NCBI GenBank assembly: GCA_902495455.1
Contig: CABUXJ010000023.1
Coordinates: 1-45,012, forward strand
Length of the DNA: 45,012 bases
Direction of reading: 5' to 3'
Origin: an uncultured Prevotella sp.
GTDB lineage: Bacteria > Bacteroidota > Bacteroidia > Bacteroidales > Bacteroidaceae
In this document: positions 1-8,408 of the stretch, in pieces
Layout of the letters: each line of letters begins with the position of its first letter
How positions within the stretch are numbered: the stretch's first letter is position 1
Program-made: the position numbers and the translations under genes
The notes under the pieces: model-generated
The model's database searches: none
What the model saw: only the letters and a program-made list of their open reading frames with translations
What the model was told of the DNA's origin: nothing

Positions 1-1
1 G

Positions 2-70
2 TCTGGCGTCTATCAGGTGACGATGGTCGAGAACGGCGTTGTCGTCGGAACAAAGAAATTTACGAAATAG
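2..70 (+). CDS. C-terminal end of a T9SS cargo protein (5' part outside window)
   Basis: Frame 2 is open from the window edge to a TAG at 68-70 and encodes 22 residues beginning SGVYQVTMVENG and ending in GTKKFTK. The pattern G-V/I-Y-x-V followed by a glycine turn and a short basic beta-strand end is the usual last segment of type IX secretion sorting domains, so this is probably the end of a secreted or surface protein. It is not a copy of the three downstream LRR proteins, which end in RKVTF. What the protein does cannot be said from this fragment. Confidence 0.6.
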   Translation, partial: SGVYQVTMVENGVVVGTKKFTK

Positions 71-82
71 TTGTAATAATAT

Positions 83-113
83 TTTGCAGTTCGGAAACTT
101 TTGTTTACATTTG
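83..113 (+). promoter_or_regulatory. Bacteroidetes-type promoter of the first LRR gene
   Basis: A TTTG -33 box at 83-86 and a TACATTTG -7 box at 106-113 are separated by 19 nt, a perfect match to the Bacteroidetes sigma-ABfr consensus. Transcription would begin near 120, about 58 nt before the ATG at 178. An 11-bp perfect inverted repeat (84-94 and 130-140) brackets the promoter. Confidence 0.75.
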
Positions 114-177
114 CAGTGTGATACAAAAACCGAACTGCAATTATATTAAACATTAACTAAATAAAAACGAAACGCTT

Positions 178-1776
178 ATGAAAAAGACATTAACACTCGT
201 CATGCTTTTTACAATGGCAACGGCATCGTCGTTGTTCGCACAGGAAAAGAACATCAAGGTGATTGACCGTATGCCGACTGTCGGTGCCCAAGGTTTGGAC
301 ATGGCTCTTGGCACTGACCGCTATACGATAGACTCTCTTGTCCTGACTGCTTTCCCGTCTACAGAACAGGATAAATGCTTCAGTTTGCTTCGTGACTGCT
401 GTGAGAAAGGGCGGCTCACGGGAATTGACATGCGTTGCTGTGAGTACGCAAGAGAAATTCCGGAGATGGCGTTTATGCCATCTATAATAAACGGTAAACC
501 GAAAAAGACAGATGGTGATGGCGAGAAAAATCCTGCCCGCACAAATCTACGATATATCACACTTTCTGCAAATACAGATAAAATTGGGGATTATGCGTTC
601 GCACACACCAATCTGGAAGCGATAACAATTCCCTATCTTACAAAAGTAATAGGAAATGGCGCTTTTGACGGCTGTGATTATCTGAAAAATGTAGCATTTA
701 TCGGCAATAAGGTCAAGTCGGACGATGCAGGTTATGCTTTCTCCTATCTGTCCAACGGCGCTGTGCTTCATGTCGCAGAAGGACTGGCCGACAGCTATCG
801 CGGCAAGGAGTGCTGGAGTGCTTTCGGTGATGTTCGGGAACGGTCAGACCTTTACAACATGATGGACATCACGCTTGACGGCAGTCGCACTTTGGAGGAA
901 ATGACTCAAGGGCAGATTTTGTTTGTGGACTCGATGGCACTGAGCGGACCGATGACAAAGGAGGATGTTGATTATCTGAGGGACAACAACAATGGCGGAC
1001 GTCTGAAGAATCTGGACCTTTCAGACTGCGTGATAGAATGTGAGAACGGTCTGTTCGGATGCAGATATAATAATCTGCGTATGCCGAAACAGATGAAGAA
1101 GATTACATATTGTTTCCTGCAGTTGTCAATGGTCGACAATCTTACGATGCCGGAGAGTTATGAAGAGATTGCTGTGGCCGCTTTTGAGAGGTATAAGTGG
1201 TTTGAGGACAGCACTCTCGTCATTCCGGAGGGATGCCGGAAGTTGTCGTTCCAGGCTTTCAGTATATGCCGAAGCCTTAAGAAGATAGTGCTGCCTTCAA
1301 CGATGGAAATCCTTGAACCGTTGTCTCTCGGATTCGGTTATTGGTATGACTGGGACGCCCTACCTATGGACATTTATGTGAACCGTATGTATCCTCCCGT
1401 TTCTTCTCAGCGCTGCGAGGATGAGGATAGAGACCTTAGTCCGACTCAATATGCGGGACCGTTCGGGTGCAATTACAAATCAGGTTCTTGTGTGACCCGC
1501 AACATGCGTCTCTTCGTCCCCGTCGGAGCGAAGAAGAACTACGAAACGGCGGAGCACTGGGACCACTTCCGTACCATCATCGAGACTCCGCTGCTCACAG
1601 GTACGCCTGACGGCATCGCTGAGACTGTGACATCAGTCAAGCCGGCGGCGTCAGCGGCTGACGGAATATATACCATTGACGGTCGCCTCGTGACACGCGA
1701 CACGACGGCAAAGGGCAGTCTCCGCGGCCTGTACATCGTGCGTGAGAACGGCACGGCGCGCAAGGTGACGTTTTGA
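178..1776 (+). CDS. BspA-like leucine-rich-repeat secreted protein, copy 1
   Basis: A 532-residue protein with a Sec signal peptide (MKK, hydrophobic core, cleavage near LFA-QE at about residue 21). It contains BspA-type LRR_5 repeats at about 110-200 and 275-400, with segments such as IGDYAFAHTNLEAITIP and a second set around PEGCRKL and LPSTMEIL. The last 45 residues (DGIYTIDGRLV...GLYIVRENG...RKVTF) resemble a T9SS sorting domain, so surface display or secretion is expected. BspA-family proteins are often adhesins, but the ligand here is unknown. This is the first of three tandem paralogues; its middle is much closer to copy 3 than to copy 2. It has its own recognisable promoter, unlike the other copies. 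Family assignment is firm and function is inferred. Confidence 0.85.
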   Translation: MKKTLTLVMLFTMATASSLFAQEKNIKVIDRMPTVGAQGLDMALGTDRYTIDSLVLTAFPSTEQDKCFSLLRDCCEKGRLTGIDMRCCEYAREIPEMAFMPSIINGKPKKTDGDGEKNPARTNLRYITLSANTDKIGDYAFAHTNLEAITIPYLTKVIGNGAFDGCDYLKNVAFIGNKVKSDDAGYAFSYLSNGAVLHVAEGLADSYRGKECWSAFGDVRERSDLYNMMDITLDGSRTLEEMTQGQILFVDSMALSGPMTKEDVDYLRDNNNGGRLKNLDLSDCVIECENGLFGCRYNNLRMPKQMKKITYCFLQLSMVDNLTMPESYEEIAVAAFERYKWFEDSTLVIPEGCRKLSFQAFSICRSLKKIVLPSTMEILEPLSLGFGYWYDWDALPMDIYVNRMYPPVSSQRCEDEDRDLSPTQYAGPFGCNYKSGSCVTRNMRLFVPVGAKKNYETAEHWDHFRTIIETPLLTGTPDGIAETVTSVKPAASAADGIYTIDGRLVTRDTTAKGSLRGLYIVRENGTARKVTF

Positions 1777-1800
1777 ATGATGAGTTTTGAATGATGAATG

Positions 1801-2100
1801 ATGAGTTGTCGGCCTGTGGCCGATGACGAGTTGGACAATTACGAATTATCAAAATCGGCTTTCGACATGCTATAAATATCATACGCGACATTTGACCGGC
1901 AGGGGCGTAATCTTGTTTGAGCCCGTGTGCGACAAGGATTGCAACCAACCAATATCGTGATTTCGGACAAAAACGAGATTATGTCCCTACGGTCGGATGA
2001 AATCGGATGAAGATGACGTAAGCCAAACCAATAAAGATATAATAACACAAAAAGACAAAAAAACGAAACGCTTATGAAAAAGACATTAACACTCGTCATG
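1801..2100 (+). repeat. 300-bp direct repeat, copy A (leader of LRR copy 2)
   Basis: This block runs from the intergenic spacer into the first nine codons of LRR copy 2 and recurs almost base for base at 3650-3947; the few differences include single-base indels. It contains a small palindrome (TCGGCCTGTGGCCGA) near 1809-1823 and the shared start context AAACGAAACGCTTATG. I see no good TTTG/TAnnTTTG promoter in it, so copies 2 and 3 may depend on read-through or on a weaker promoter. It marks the boundary of the tandem duplication unit. Confidence 0.9.
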
Positions 2101-3639
2101 CTTTTTACAATGGCAACGGTATCGTCGTTGTTCGCGCAGGAGAAAGTTATCAAAATTATAGACTATAGTGACATACAAATGACTTTCAATAAGGCGTTAG
2201 GGAATGACAGATATAATATAGACTCCTTAAGAATACTTCATGTTGGGGATGATGCCAGAACAAAGACCGGTCTGGAGGAGATTTTCGCAATACTCAGAGA
2301 TTGTTGCGAGAAAGGGAAACTGACCGGAATAGACATGTCACAGTGCCGTAGTATCTCATCCGTTCCTGATAACGCTTTCTTGCATACGACAATAAATAGT
2401 AAACCGGGAAAACAGAATGAGGCAGAAGTTCCGTTCCGCTGTAATCTTCGTTATATATCTTTGCCAAATACGGTGTTATCAATAGGTGAAAATGCCTTTG
2501 CATGTACCAACTTGGAGGCTATAACCTTGCCGCATTTCGTAAAGGCAATCGGTGACAATGCCTTTTCTGACTGTGTACATCTGAAGCATGTCTCTTTTAT
2601 CGGGAAAGAGATAAAGCCTGCGGATGCAGGTCTAGCTTTTTCCGGATTGCTTTCCGGTGCAGTGCTTCATGTTGCCAAAGGATTGGGACTTGATTACAGG
2701 CGGACCGGATGTTGGAATGCTTTCAGTGAGATAAAGGAAGAAGAGGACCTTTACAATACAGAAGAGTTGGATATTGATGAAAACCATACATTGAAAGATA
2801 TACTTGGTGGACGTGATATGTATATAGATGAGCTTAAAATCAATGGAAGTCTTTCTGCCGACGACTTGGATATGTTGAAACATGCTGTCCAATATGGACG
2901 TCTGACCGACATAGATCTCACTAATTGTGTTATAGATGAAAGTAAAGGTTCGGCATTTTCATATTGTCGTCTGGAGAGTCTGCGTCTGCCGCGGGTGATG
3001 AAAAAGATAAACGGGTCTTTATTGTCCCATTCACGCGTGAATTATCTTGCAATGCCGGAACAATATGAGGAGATAGGCGCAGGTGCGTTTGAGGGATATA
3101 AGGAATTCGTGGATGGTACGTTGGTAATCCCGGAGGGATGTCGCGGAATAAGGCCGGCGGCATTCCGTTACTGTTCTTGCATAAAGAAGATGATGATGCC
3201 CTCGACTTTGGATGAATTACATGAGCTCTCGCTGTATTTTGTTGGAAGTGATTATCTTGTCACTGACGTTGAACTGTATGTGAACAAGATGAATCCCCCT
3301 ACAATGATAATAGATGAAGAGGGATGGAGCGCTTTTGGCTTTTCCAACGAAGATGAGGCAATCCGTACATGGCGTCTTTTTGTTCCCATAGGAGCAAAGA
3401 AGAACTATGAGAGTGATGAAAAATGGAATATGCTGACTATCATCGAGACTCCGATGCTCACAGGCACGCCCGACGGCATCGCTGAGACCGTGACATCAGT
3501 CAAGCCGGCGGCGTCAGCGGCTGACGGCATCTATACCGTTGACGGTCGCCTCGTGACACGCGACATGGCGGCAAAGAGCAGTCTCCGCGGCCTGTACATC
3601 GTGCGTGAAGGCGGACTGACGCGCAAGGTGACGTTTTGA
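2074..3639 (+). CDS. BspA-like leucine-rich-repeat secreted protein, copy 2
   Basis: A 521-residue paralogue of the preceding gene with the same signal peptide except for one residue (TVSS for TASS), cleavage near LFA-QE, LRR_5 segments (for example IGENAFACTNLEAITLP, and later GCRGIRPAAFRYCSCIKK) and a near-identical T9SS-like C-terminus ending RKVTF. The interior, about residues 25-440, is clearly more diverged from copies 1 and 3 and visibly richer in A/T codons. The first 25 codons and the last 55 codons are nearly identical at DNA level. Conserved ends around a divergent core suggest gene conversion, or selection on the secretion signals only. It is probably exported to the surface like its neighbours; its binding target is unknown. 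Confidence 0.85.
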   Translation: MKKTLTLVMLFTMATVSSLFAQEKVIKIIDYSDIQMTFNKALGNDRYNIDSLRILHVGDDARTKTGLEEIFAILRDCCEKGKLTGIDMSQCRSISSVPDNAFLHTTINSKPGKQNEAEVPFRCNLRYISLPNTVLSIGENAFACTNLEAITLPHFVKAIGDNAFSDCVHLKHVSFIGKEIKPADAGLAFSGLLSGAVLHVAKGLGLDYRRTGCWNAFSEIKEEEDLYNTEELDIDENHTLKDILGGRDMYIDELKINGSLSADDLDMLKHAVQYGRLTDIDLTNCVIDESKGSAFSYCRLESLRLPRVMKKINGSLLSHSRVNYLAMPEQYEEIGAGAFEGYKEFVDGTLVIPEGCRGIRPAAFRYCSCIKKMMMPSTLDELHELSLYFVGSDYLVTDVELYVNKMNPPTMIIDEEGWSAFGFSNEDEAIRTWRLFVPIGAKKNYESDEKWNMLTIIETPMLTGTPDGIAETVTSVKPAASAADGIYTVDGRLVTRDMAAKSSLRGLYIVREGGLTRKVTF

Positions 3640-3649
3640 ATTATGAATT

Positions 3650-3947
3650 ATGAGTTGTCGGCCTCCGGCCGATGACGAGTTGGACAATTACGAATTATCA
3701 GAATCGGCTTTCGACATGCTATAAATATCATACGCGACATTTGACCGGCAGGGGCGTAATCTTGTTTGAACTCGTGTGCGACAAGATTGCAACCAACCAA
3801 TATCGTGATTTCGGACAAAAACGAGATTATGTCCCTACGGTCGGATGAAATCGGATGAAGATGACGTAAGCCAAACCAATAAAGATATATAACACAAAAA
3901 GACAAAAAAACGAAACGCTTATGAAAAAGACATTAACACTCGTCATG
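3650..3947 (+). repeat. 300-bp direct repeat, copy B (leader of LRR copy 3)
   Basis: Second copy of the 1801-2100 block, again running from the spacer after one LRR gene through the start of the next. It carries the same small palindrome (here TCGGCCTCCGGCCGA) and the same start context. Only its first part, about 48 bp, recurs after LRR copy 3 at about 5547-5594, which marks the end of the tandem array. Confidence 0.9.
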
Positions 3948-5522
3948 TTGCTGATATTGTCGGTAACATCATTCGCACAGGAGAAGAACATCAAGGTGAT
4001 TGACAGAGTGGAGCCATCTGCTGAAAGTTTCAGTAGAGCTCTCGGATCTAATCGTTATACAATAGACTCTCTCGCCATTATCGGTTACGATTTTTATCCG
4101 GAGTTTTTTTACCTGATTAAGGATTGTTGTGAGAAAGGTCGCCTGACCGGTATAGACATGTCTCGCACATGTTTTTTTTGGTCATATATCCCTGCCCATG
4201 CCTTTGCCCCGACTATTATTAACGGGAAACCGGCCAAATCAGGTAGTGACACGGAAAAAGACCCGACGCGCACGGACTTGCGTTACTTCACGTTGCCGAC
4301 AAGTATCGGTAAGATAGAAGACATGGCTTTCGCATGGACTAATCTGGAAACGATAACCATCCCCTCCATAACACATTTGGGCAACGGCGCGTTTTCCGGT
4401 TGCGAAAAGTTGAAGGATGTCTACCTCATCGGAGGCCGCAACAAATCAGAGGAGGTTGAGGTTGCGTTCAGCGGACTGCCGGAAGGTGCCGTGCTTCATG
4501 TGGCGAAAGGACTTGGCGCGCTTTATGACACAGAAGTGATCCGTAATACATTTAGTGAGGTAAGGGAGGAAGACGGCCTTTACAACGTGATGGACATAAC
4601 GCTGGATGGCAGCCGCACATTAGAGGAAATGATGCAGGGGCAGGTTATGCTTGTAGACTCGATGACGCTGAGCGGACCTGTGACGGAGGCAGATATAGAC
4701 TATCTGAGAGACAACAGTTGTTGGTATGGACGTCTGAAGAATCTGGACCTTTCGGACTGTGTGATAGAATGTAAGAATGGTTGGTTCGGATGTAGATTTG
4801 AATATCTGCGCATGCCGAAACAGATGAAGAAGATTACATATTGTTTCCTGCAGGAATCAGCAGTCGACAATCTTACGATGCCGGAAAGTTATGAAGAGAT
4901 TGGTGTATGGGCGTTTGAAAAGTATAAGTGGTTTGCTGACAGCACTCTCATCATTCCGGAGGGATGCCGGAAATTGGCATACCGCGCGTTTTGTCATTGC
5001 ACAAGTATCAAGACCCTCTTTCTGCCGTCAACATTGGAAATATTGGAGCCGAGCTCGTTGGGGTTCAGCCTTTGGCATGAATGGGAAGGATTGGAGGCTG
5101 ACATTTATATAAACCGTATGTATCCACCGACGTCTACCCAAACTTATGAAGATGATGTTAATGACCCGGAGATAGATCCGGCCGGCGAGAACGGACCGTT
5201 CGGCTGTCGTGAACACTATAAAGGAACAGCCGGATGTCTGACCCGCAACATGCGCCTCTTCGTTCCCGTCGGGGCAAAGAAGAACTACGAGACAGCCGAG
5301 CACTGGGACCACTTCCGTACCATCATCGAGACTCCGATGCTCACCGGCACGCCTGACGGCATCGCCGAGACCGTGACATCAGTCAAGCCGGCGGCGTCTG
5401 CGGCTGACGGCATCTATACCGTGGACAGTCGCCTCGTGACACGCAACATGGCGGCAAAGGGCCGGTTGCGTGGCCTGTACATCGTGCGTGAAGGCGGACT
5501 GACGCGCAAGGTAACGTTCTGA
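3921..5522 (+). CDS. BspA-like leucine-rich-repeat secreted protein, copy 3
   Basis: A 533-residue third member of the tandem family. The signal peptide is variant (MKKTLTLVMLLILSVTSFA-QE). LRR_5 repeats lie at about 110-200 and 275-400. Segments such as RTLEEMMQGQ, LSDCVIECKNG and MPKQMKKITYCFLQ match copy 1 almost exactly. The C-terminal sorting-like domain (DGIYTVDSRLV...GLYIVREGG...RKVTF) matches copy 2 best. The mosaic of similarity (centre like copy 1, end like copy 2) is visible by eye. A hairpin about 95 bp downstream (5616-5660) probably ends the cluster. Expected location is the cell surface via T9SS; ligand unknown. Confidence 0.85.
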   Translation: MKKTLTLVMLLILSVTSFAQEKNIKVIDRVEPSAESFSRALGSNRYTIDSLAIIGYDFYPEFFYLIKDCCEKGRLTGIDMSRTCFFWSYIPAHAFAPTIINGKPAKSGSDTEKDPTRTDLRYFTLPTSIGKIEDMAFAWTNLETITIPSITHLGNGAFSGCEKLKDVYLIGGRNKSEEVEVAFSGLPEGAVLHVAKGLGALYDTEVIRNTFSEVREEDGLYNVMDITLDGSRTLEEMMQGQVMLVDSMTLSGPVTEADIDYLRDNSCWYGRLKNLDLSDCVIECKNGWFGCRFEYLRMPKQMKKITYCFLQESAVDNLTMPESYEEIGVWAFEKYKWFADSTLIIPEGCRKLAYRAFCHCTSIKTLFLPSTLEILEPSSLGFSLWHEWEGLEADIYINRMYPPTSTQTYEDDVNDPEIDPAGENGPFGCREHYKGTAGCLTRNMRLFVPVGAKKNYETAEHWDHFRTIIETPMLTGTPDGIAETVTSVKPAASAADGIYTVDSRLVTRNMAAKGRLRGLYIVREGGLTRKVTF

Positions 5523-5546
5523 ATGGTGAGTTTTGAATGATGAATG

Positions 5547-5596
5547 ATGAGTTGTCGGCCTGCGGCCGATGACGAGTTGGATAATTACGAATTACG
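5547..5596 (+). repeat. Partial third copy of the LRR-spacer repeat
   Basis: After LRR copy 3 the spacer repeats the opening of the 300-bp blocks: ATGAGTTGTCGGCC, the palindromic core TCGGCCTGCGGCCGA, then a GAGTTGG/AATTACGAATTA segment. Similarity stops at about 5596. It belongs to the dispersed modular repeat that also forms the long palindrome at 7546-7710. Confidence 0.75.
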
Positions 5597-5615
5597 TTGT
5601 TGCAAACGTCATAGC

Positions 5616-5660
5616 CCCGATTCGGACACGACGGTCAGGATACCGTCGTTCTGAATCGGG
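5616..5660 (+). terminator. Hairpin terminator after the LRR cluster
   Basis: CCCGATTC at 5616 pairs with GAATCGGG ending at 5660, and the inner ACGACGGT pairs with ACCGTCGT, leaving a short CAGGA-type loop. The stem is followed by ATTTTCTT. It lies between the LRR cluster and the ABC-F promoter. The stem is imperfect in the middle. Confidence 0.6.
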
Positions 5661-5859
5661 ATTTTCTTACATGCCACAATCATGTCGCGCAAAATTGCGG
5701 ACAAACCTTGTTTTTTTACCTTAATGATGAGAAATCGCATATTAGAGATGCAACAACCGAGAAAATTCCGGTAATCCCAACAAAGCACAATTTCACCATC
5801 GACATAAACTTGTGTACACTTGCATCCATAGCAGGAATTCCCTCTTTGACAGTCATTTA

Positions 5860-5891
5860 TTTGCTTATTCAAATGATTTTGAGTACCTTTG
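5860..5891 (+). promoter_or_regulatory. Bacteroidetes-type promoter of the ABC-F gene
   Basis: TTTG at 5860-5863, a 20-nt spacer and TACCTTTG at 5884-5891 match the Bacteroidetes consensus. The ATG follows at 5929. The remaining spacer from 5661 holds no gene I can support. Confidence 0.75.
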
Positions 5892-5928
5892 CAGCCGCAA
5901 ATTTAATATTATATAAGGTATATAAGGG

Positions 5929-7542
5929 ATGATAACAGTAACAAATCTTGCTATCCAATTCGGAAAGAAAGTCCTCTACAAGGACGTGAACCTGAAGTTT
6001 ACGAGCGGTAATATCTATGGAATCATCGGTGCCAACGGTGCCGGCAAGTCCACATTGCTCCGCGCCATCAGCGGCGAATTGGAACCCAACAAGGGTTCCG
6101 TGGAGCTCGGCCCGGGCGAACGCCTTTCGGTTTTGGAGCAGGACCACTTCAAATATGACGAATATAGCGTGCGCGACACCGTGCTCATGGGACATCAGCC
6201 TCTTTGGCAGAACATGAAGGAACGTGAGGCTCTCTACATGAAAGAAGACTTCAACGAGGAAGACGGAATACGTGTGGCCGAGCTGGAAGACAAGTTCGCA
6301 CAGATGGACGGATGGAACGCCGAGAGCGACGCCGACCAGATGCTGACAAACCTCGGTATCAAGGACGACCGCCACGACAAGATGATGAGCGAGCTGTCGA
6401 ACAATGAGAAGGTGCGCGTCATGCTGGCAAAAGCTCTTTTCGGTCATCCGGACAACCTGCTGCTCGACGAGCCGACCAACGACTTGGACCTCGACACGGT
6501 GATGTGGCTGGAGGAATATCTGAGCAATTTGGAGCAGACCGTGCTCGTCGTGAGCCACGACCGCCACTTCCTCGATGCCGTAAGCACGCAGACGGTTGAC
6601 ATCGACTTCGGCAAGGTGACGGTGTTCTCCGGAAACTATTCTTTCTGGTATGAGAGTTCGCAGCTCGCCCTGCGTCAGGCCCAGAACCAGCGCCAGCGCG
6701 CTGAGGAGAAGCGCAAGGAACTGGAGGAGTTCATCCGCCGATTCTCTGCCAATGTGGCCAAGAGCAAGCAGACGACGAGCCGCAAGAAGATGCTGGAGAA
6801 ACTGAACGTGGAGGAAATCCGTCCGTCATCACGCAAATATCCCGGCATCATCTTCCAGATGGAGCGCGAACCGGGAACGCAGATTCTCGAGGTGTCAGAC
6901 CTGAAGGCTGTCGATGCTGACGGCACCGTGCTCTTCGACCACGTGAACTTCACCATCGAGAAGGGACAGAAGACGGTTTTCCTGAGCCACAACCCCAAGG
7001 CGATGACGGCTCTGTTTGAGATCATCAACGGCAACCGCAAGGCTGACGCCGGCGAATATAAATGGGGCGTGACAATCACGACGGCCTATCTGCCGCTGGA
7101 CAACACGGAGTTCTTCAACAGCGACCTCAACCTCGTCGACTGGTTGAGCCAGTTCGGCAAGGGCAACGAGGTGCAGATGAAGAGTTTCCTCGGACGCATG
7201 CTCTTCAAGGATGAAGACGTGCAGAAGAAGGTGAACGTGTTGAGCGGAGGTGAGAAGATGCGCTGTATGATAGCACGCATGCAGATGAAAAACGCCAACT
7301 GTCTCATCCTCGACACTCCGACCAACCATCTCGACCTCGAAAGCATCCAGGCGTTCAACAACAATCTCGTCGGGTTCAAGGGCAACATCCTCTTCGCCAG
7401 CCATGACCATGAGTTCATCCAGACCGTGGCCGACCGCATCATCGAACTGACACCGAAAGGTACGATTGACAAACTGACAGAATACGACCAGTATATCTAC
7501 GACGAGACTGTCAAGGAACAGAAAGAGAAGATGTACAATTGA
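5929..7542 (+). CDS. YbiT-like ABC-F family ATPase with one degenerate ATP site
   Basis: A 537-residue soluble protein of two ABC ATPase domains and no membrane segments, closest in pattern to E. coli YbiT. ABC-F proteins act on the ribosome. Domain 1 has an intact Walker A (GANGAGKST, 34-42), Walker B with catalytic glutamate (LLLDE, E181) and H-switch (SHDRH), but its signature is LSNNEK (156-161) instead of LSGGEK. The linker (about 245-305) holds the charged helices and SRKKMLEKL typical of the family. Domain 2 has a destroyed Walker A (SHNPKAMTA, 353-361, no P-loop lysine) and D-T in place of D-E (462-463), but a perfect LSGGEK (438-443). One composite ATP site should therefore be canonical and the other dead. 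Its own promoter lies 38 bp upstream. Family certain, exact ribosomal role unknown. Confidence 0.9.
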   Translation: MITVTNLAIQFGKKVLYKDVNLKFTSGNIYGIIGANGAGKSTLLRAISGELEPNKGSVELGPGERLSVLEQDHFKYDEYSVRDTVLMGHQPLWQNMKEREALYMKEDFNEEDGIRVAELEDKFAQMDGWNAESDADQMLTNLGIKDDRHDKMMSELSNNEKVRVMLAKALFGHPDNLLLDEPTNDLDLDTVMWLEEYLSNLEQTVLVVSHDRHFLDAVSTQTVDIDFGKVTVFSGNYSFWYESSQLALRQAQNQRQRAEEKRKELEEFIRRFSANVAKSKQTTSRKKMLEKLNVEEIRPSSRKYPGIIFQMEREPGTQILEVSDLKAVDADGTVLFDHVNFTIEKGQKTVFLSHNPKAMTALFEIINGNRKADAGEYKWGVTITTAYLPLDNTEFFNSDLNLVDWLSQFGKGNEVQMKSFLGRMLFKDEDVQKKVNVLSGGEKMRCMIARMQMKNANCLILDTPTNHLDLESIQAFNNNLVGFKGNILFASHDHEFIQTVADRIIELTPKGTIDKLTEYDQYIYDETVKEQKEKMYN

Positions 7543-7545
7543 AGA

Positions 7546-7710
7546 ATGGTGAGTGGTGAGTGGTCGGCTGCGCCGATGTGGAATTATTGAATTATGAATT
7601 GCCTGCGGATGGTGTGCCCATCATGTTGGCAGCGACATTCAATCCCGTAGGCAATTCATAATTCAATAATTCCACATCGGCGCAGCCGACAACTCACCAT
7701 TCACCACTCA
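7546..7710. repeat. Long inverted repeat (about 60-bp arms) between ABC-F gene and grpE
   Basis: The left arm (about 7546-7608) and right arm (about 7645-7710) are inverted copies with only a few mismatches. Each holds GGTGAGT-type direct repeats, the small palindrome TCGGCTGCGCCGA, and GAATTATTGAATTATGAATT. The loop is about 36 nt. One arm has the same module order as the spacer repeats at about 1790, 3640 and 5525. It could act as a bidirectional terminator, but its size and modular build suggest a non-autonomous repeat element. Confidence 0.85.
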
Positions 7711-7786
7711 ACACTCAACACTCAAAATGGCATGCTTTTTGCTATACGTACATTATATAATATTAATATATAATCTCTAAACCGAT

Positions 7787-8383
7787 ATGGAAGAAAAGAC
7801 AAATATAAACGAGGAGAACATTCTCGACAAGGAGGAACAGACAGAGGAGGCTGTGAATGACAATTCTACCGCAAAGCAGCAGGAAGAGGAAACACAGACA
7901 GCCGGAACAGAAGAAGAAAAGACGGAAGAAAAAGATCCGCTGACGCTCGCAAACGAGAAAATAGCGGAACTGGAAGACAAATATCTCCGCACCGTGGCCG
8001 AATTTGACAACTACCGCAAACGTGTGCTCAAGGAGAAAGCCGAACTGATTCTCAACGGCGGAGCAAGAGTAGTTGAGGCAATTCTCCCCGTACTCGACGA
8101 CATGGAACGCGCCATCGACAACGGAGGAAAGACAGACGATCTGCAGGTGTTGCGCGATGGCATGGAGTTGATTCATGCCAAATTCGTCAAGACACTCGAA
8201 GGTCAGGGAGTCAAGAAGATTGAGACGGAGAACGCCGACTTTGACACAGATGTGCACGAGGCCGTGGCAATGGTTCCCGGTATGGGCGACGACAAAAAAG
8301 GAAAGGTCATAGACTGCATACAGGCAGGATATAAAATAAACGACAAGGTTATACGTCACGCCAAAGTGGCAGTAGGGCAATAA
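7787..8383 (+). CDS. grpE: Nucleotide exchange factor GrpE
   Basis: A 198-residue GrpE, the DnaK co-chaperone that triggers ADP release in the cytoplasmic Hsp70 cycle. Residues 1-60 are a long Glu/Lys/Thr-rich acidic extension common in Bacteroidetes GrpE. The dimerising coiled coil follows (about 58-105, ELEDKYLRTVAEFDNYRKR), then the helical bundle (LPVLDDMERAI) and the C-terminal beta-wing (HEAVAMVPG, GYKINDKVIRHAKVAVG). dnaJ starts 25 bp downstream, so the two are probably cotranscribed; dnaK is not in the window. The AT-rich stretch upstream (7741-7786) is a plausible promoter zone, but I see only a weak match to the consensus. Confidence 0.97.
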   Translation: MEEKTNINEENILDKEEQTEEAVNDNSTAKQQEEETQTAGTEEEKTEEKDPLTLANEKIAELEDKYLRTVAEFDNYRKRVLKEKAELILNGGARVVEAILPVLDDMERAIDNGGKTDDLQVLRDGMELIHAKFVKTLEGQGVKKIETENADFDTDVHEAVAMVPGMGDDKKGKVIDCIQAGYKINDKVIRHAKVAVGQ

Positions 8384-8408
8384 CACCTGACATTTACCAC
8401 AGAACATC

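Noticed and set aside
7741..7786. Consensus promoter for grpE
   Set aside because: A TTTG is present near 7738, but the matching -7 position reads TATTAATA; I could not support a specific site.
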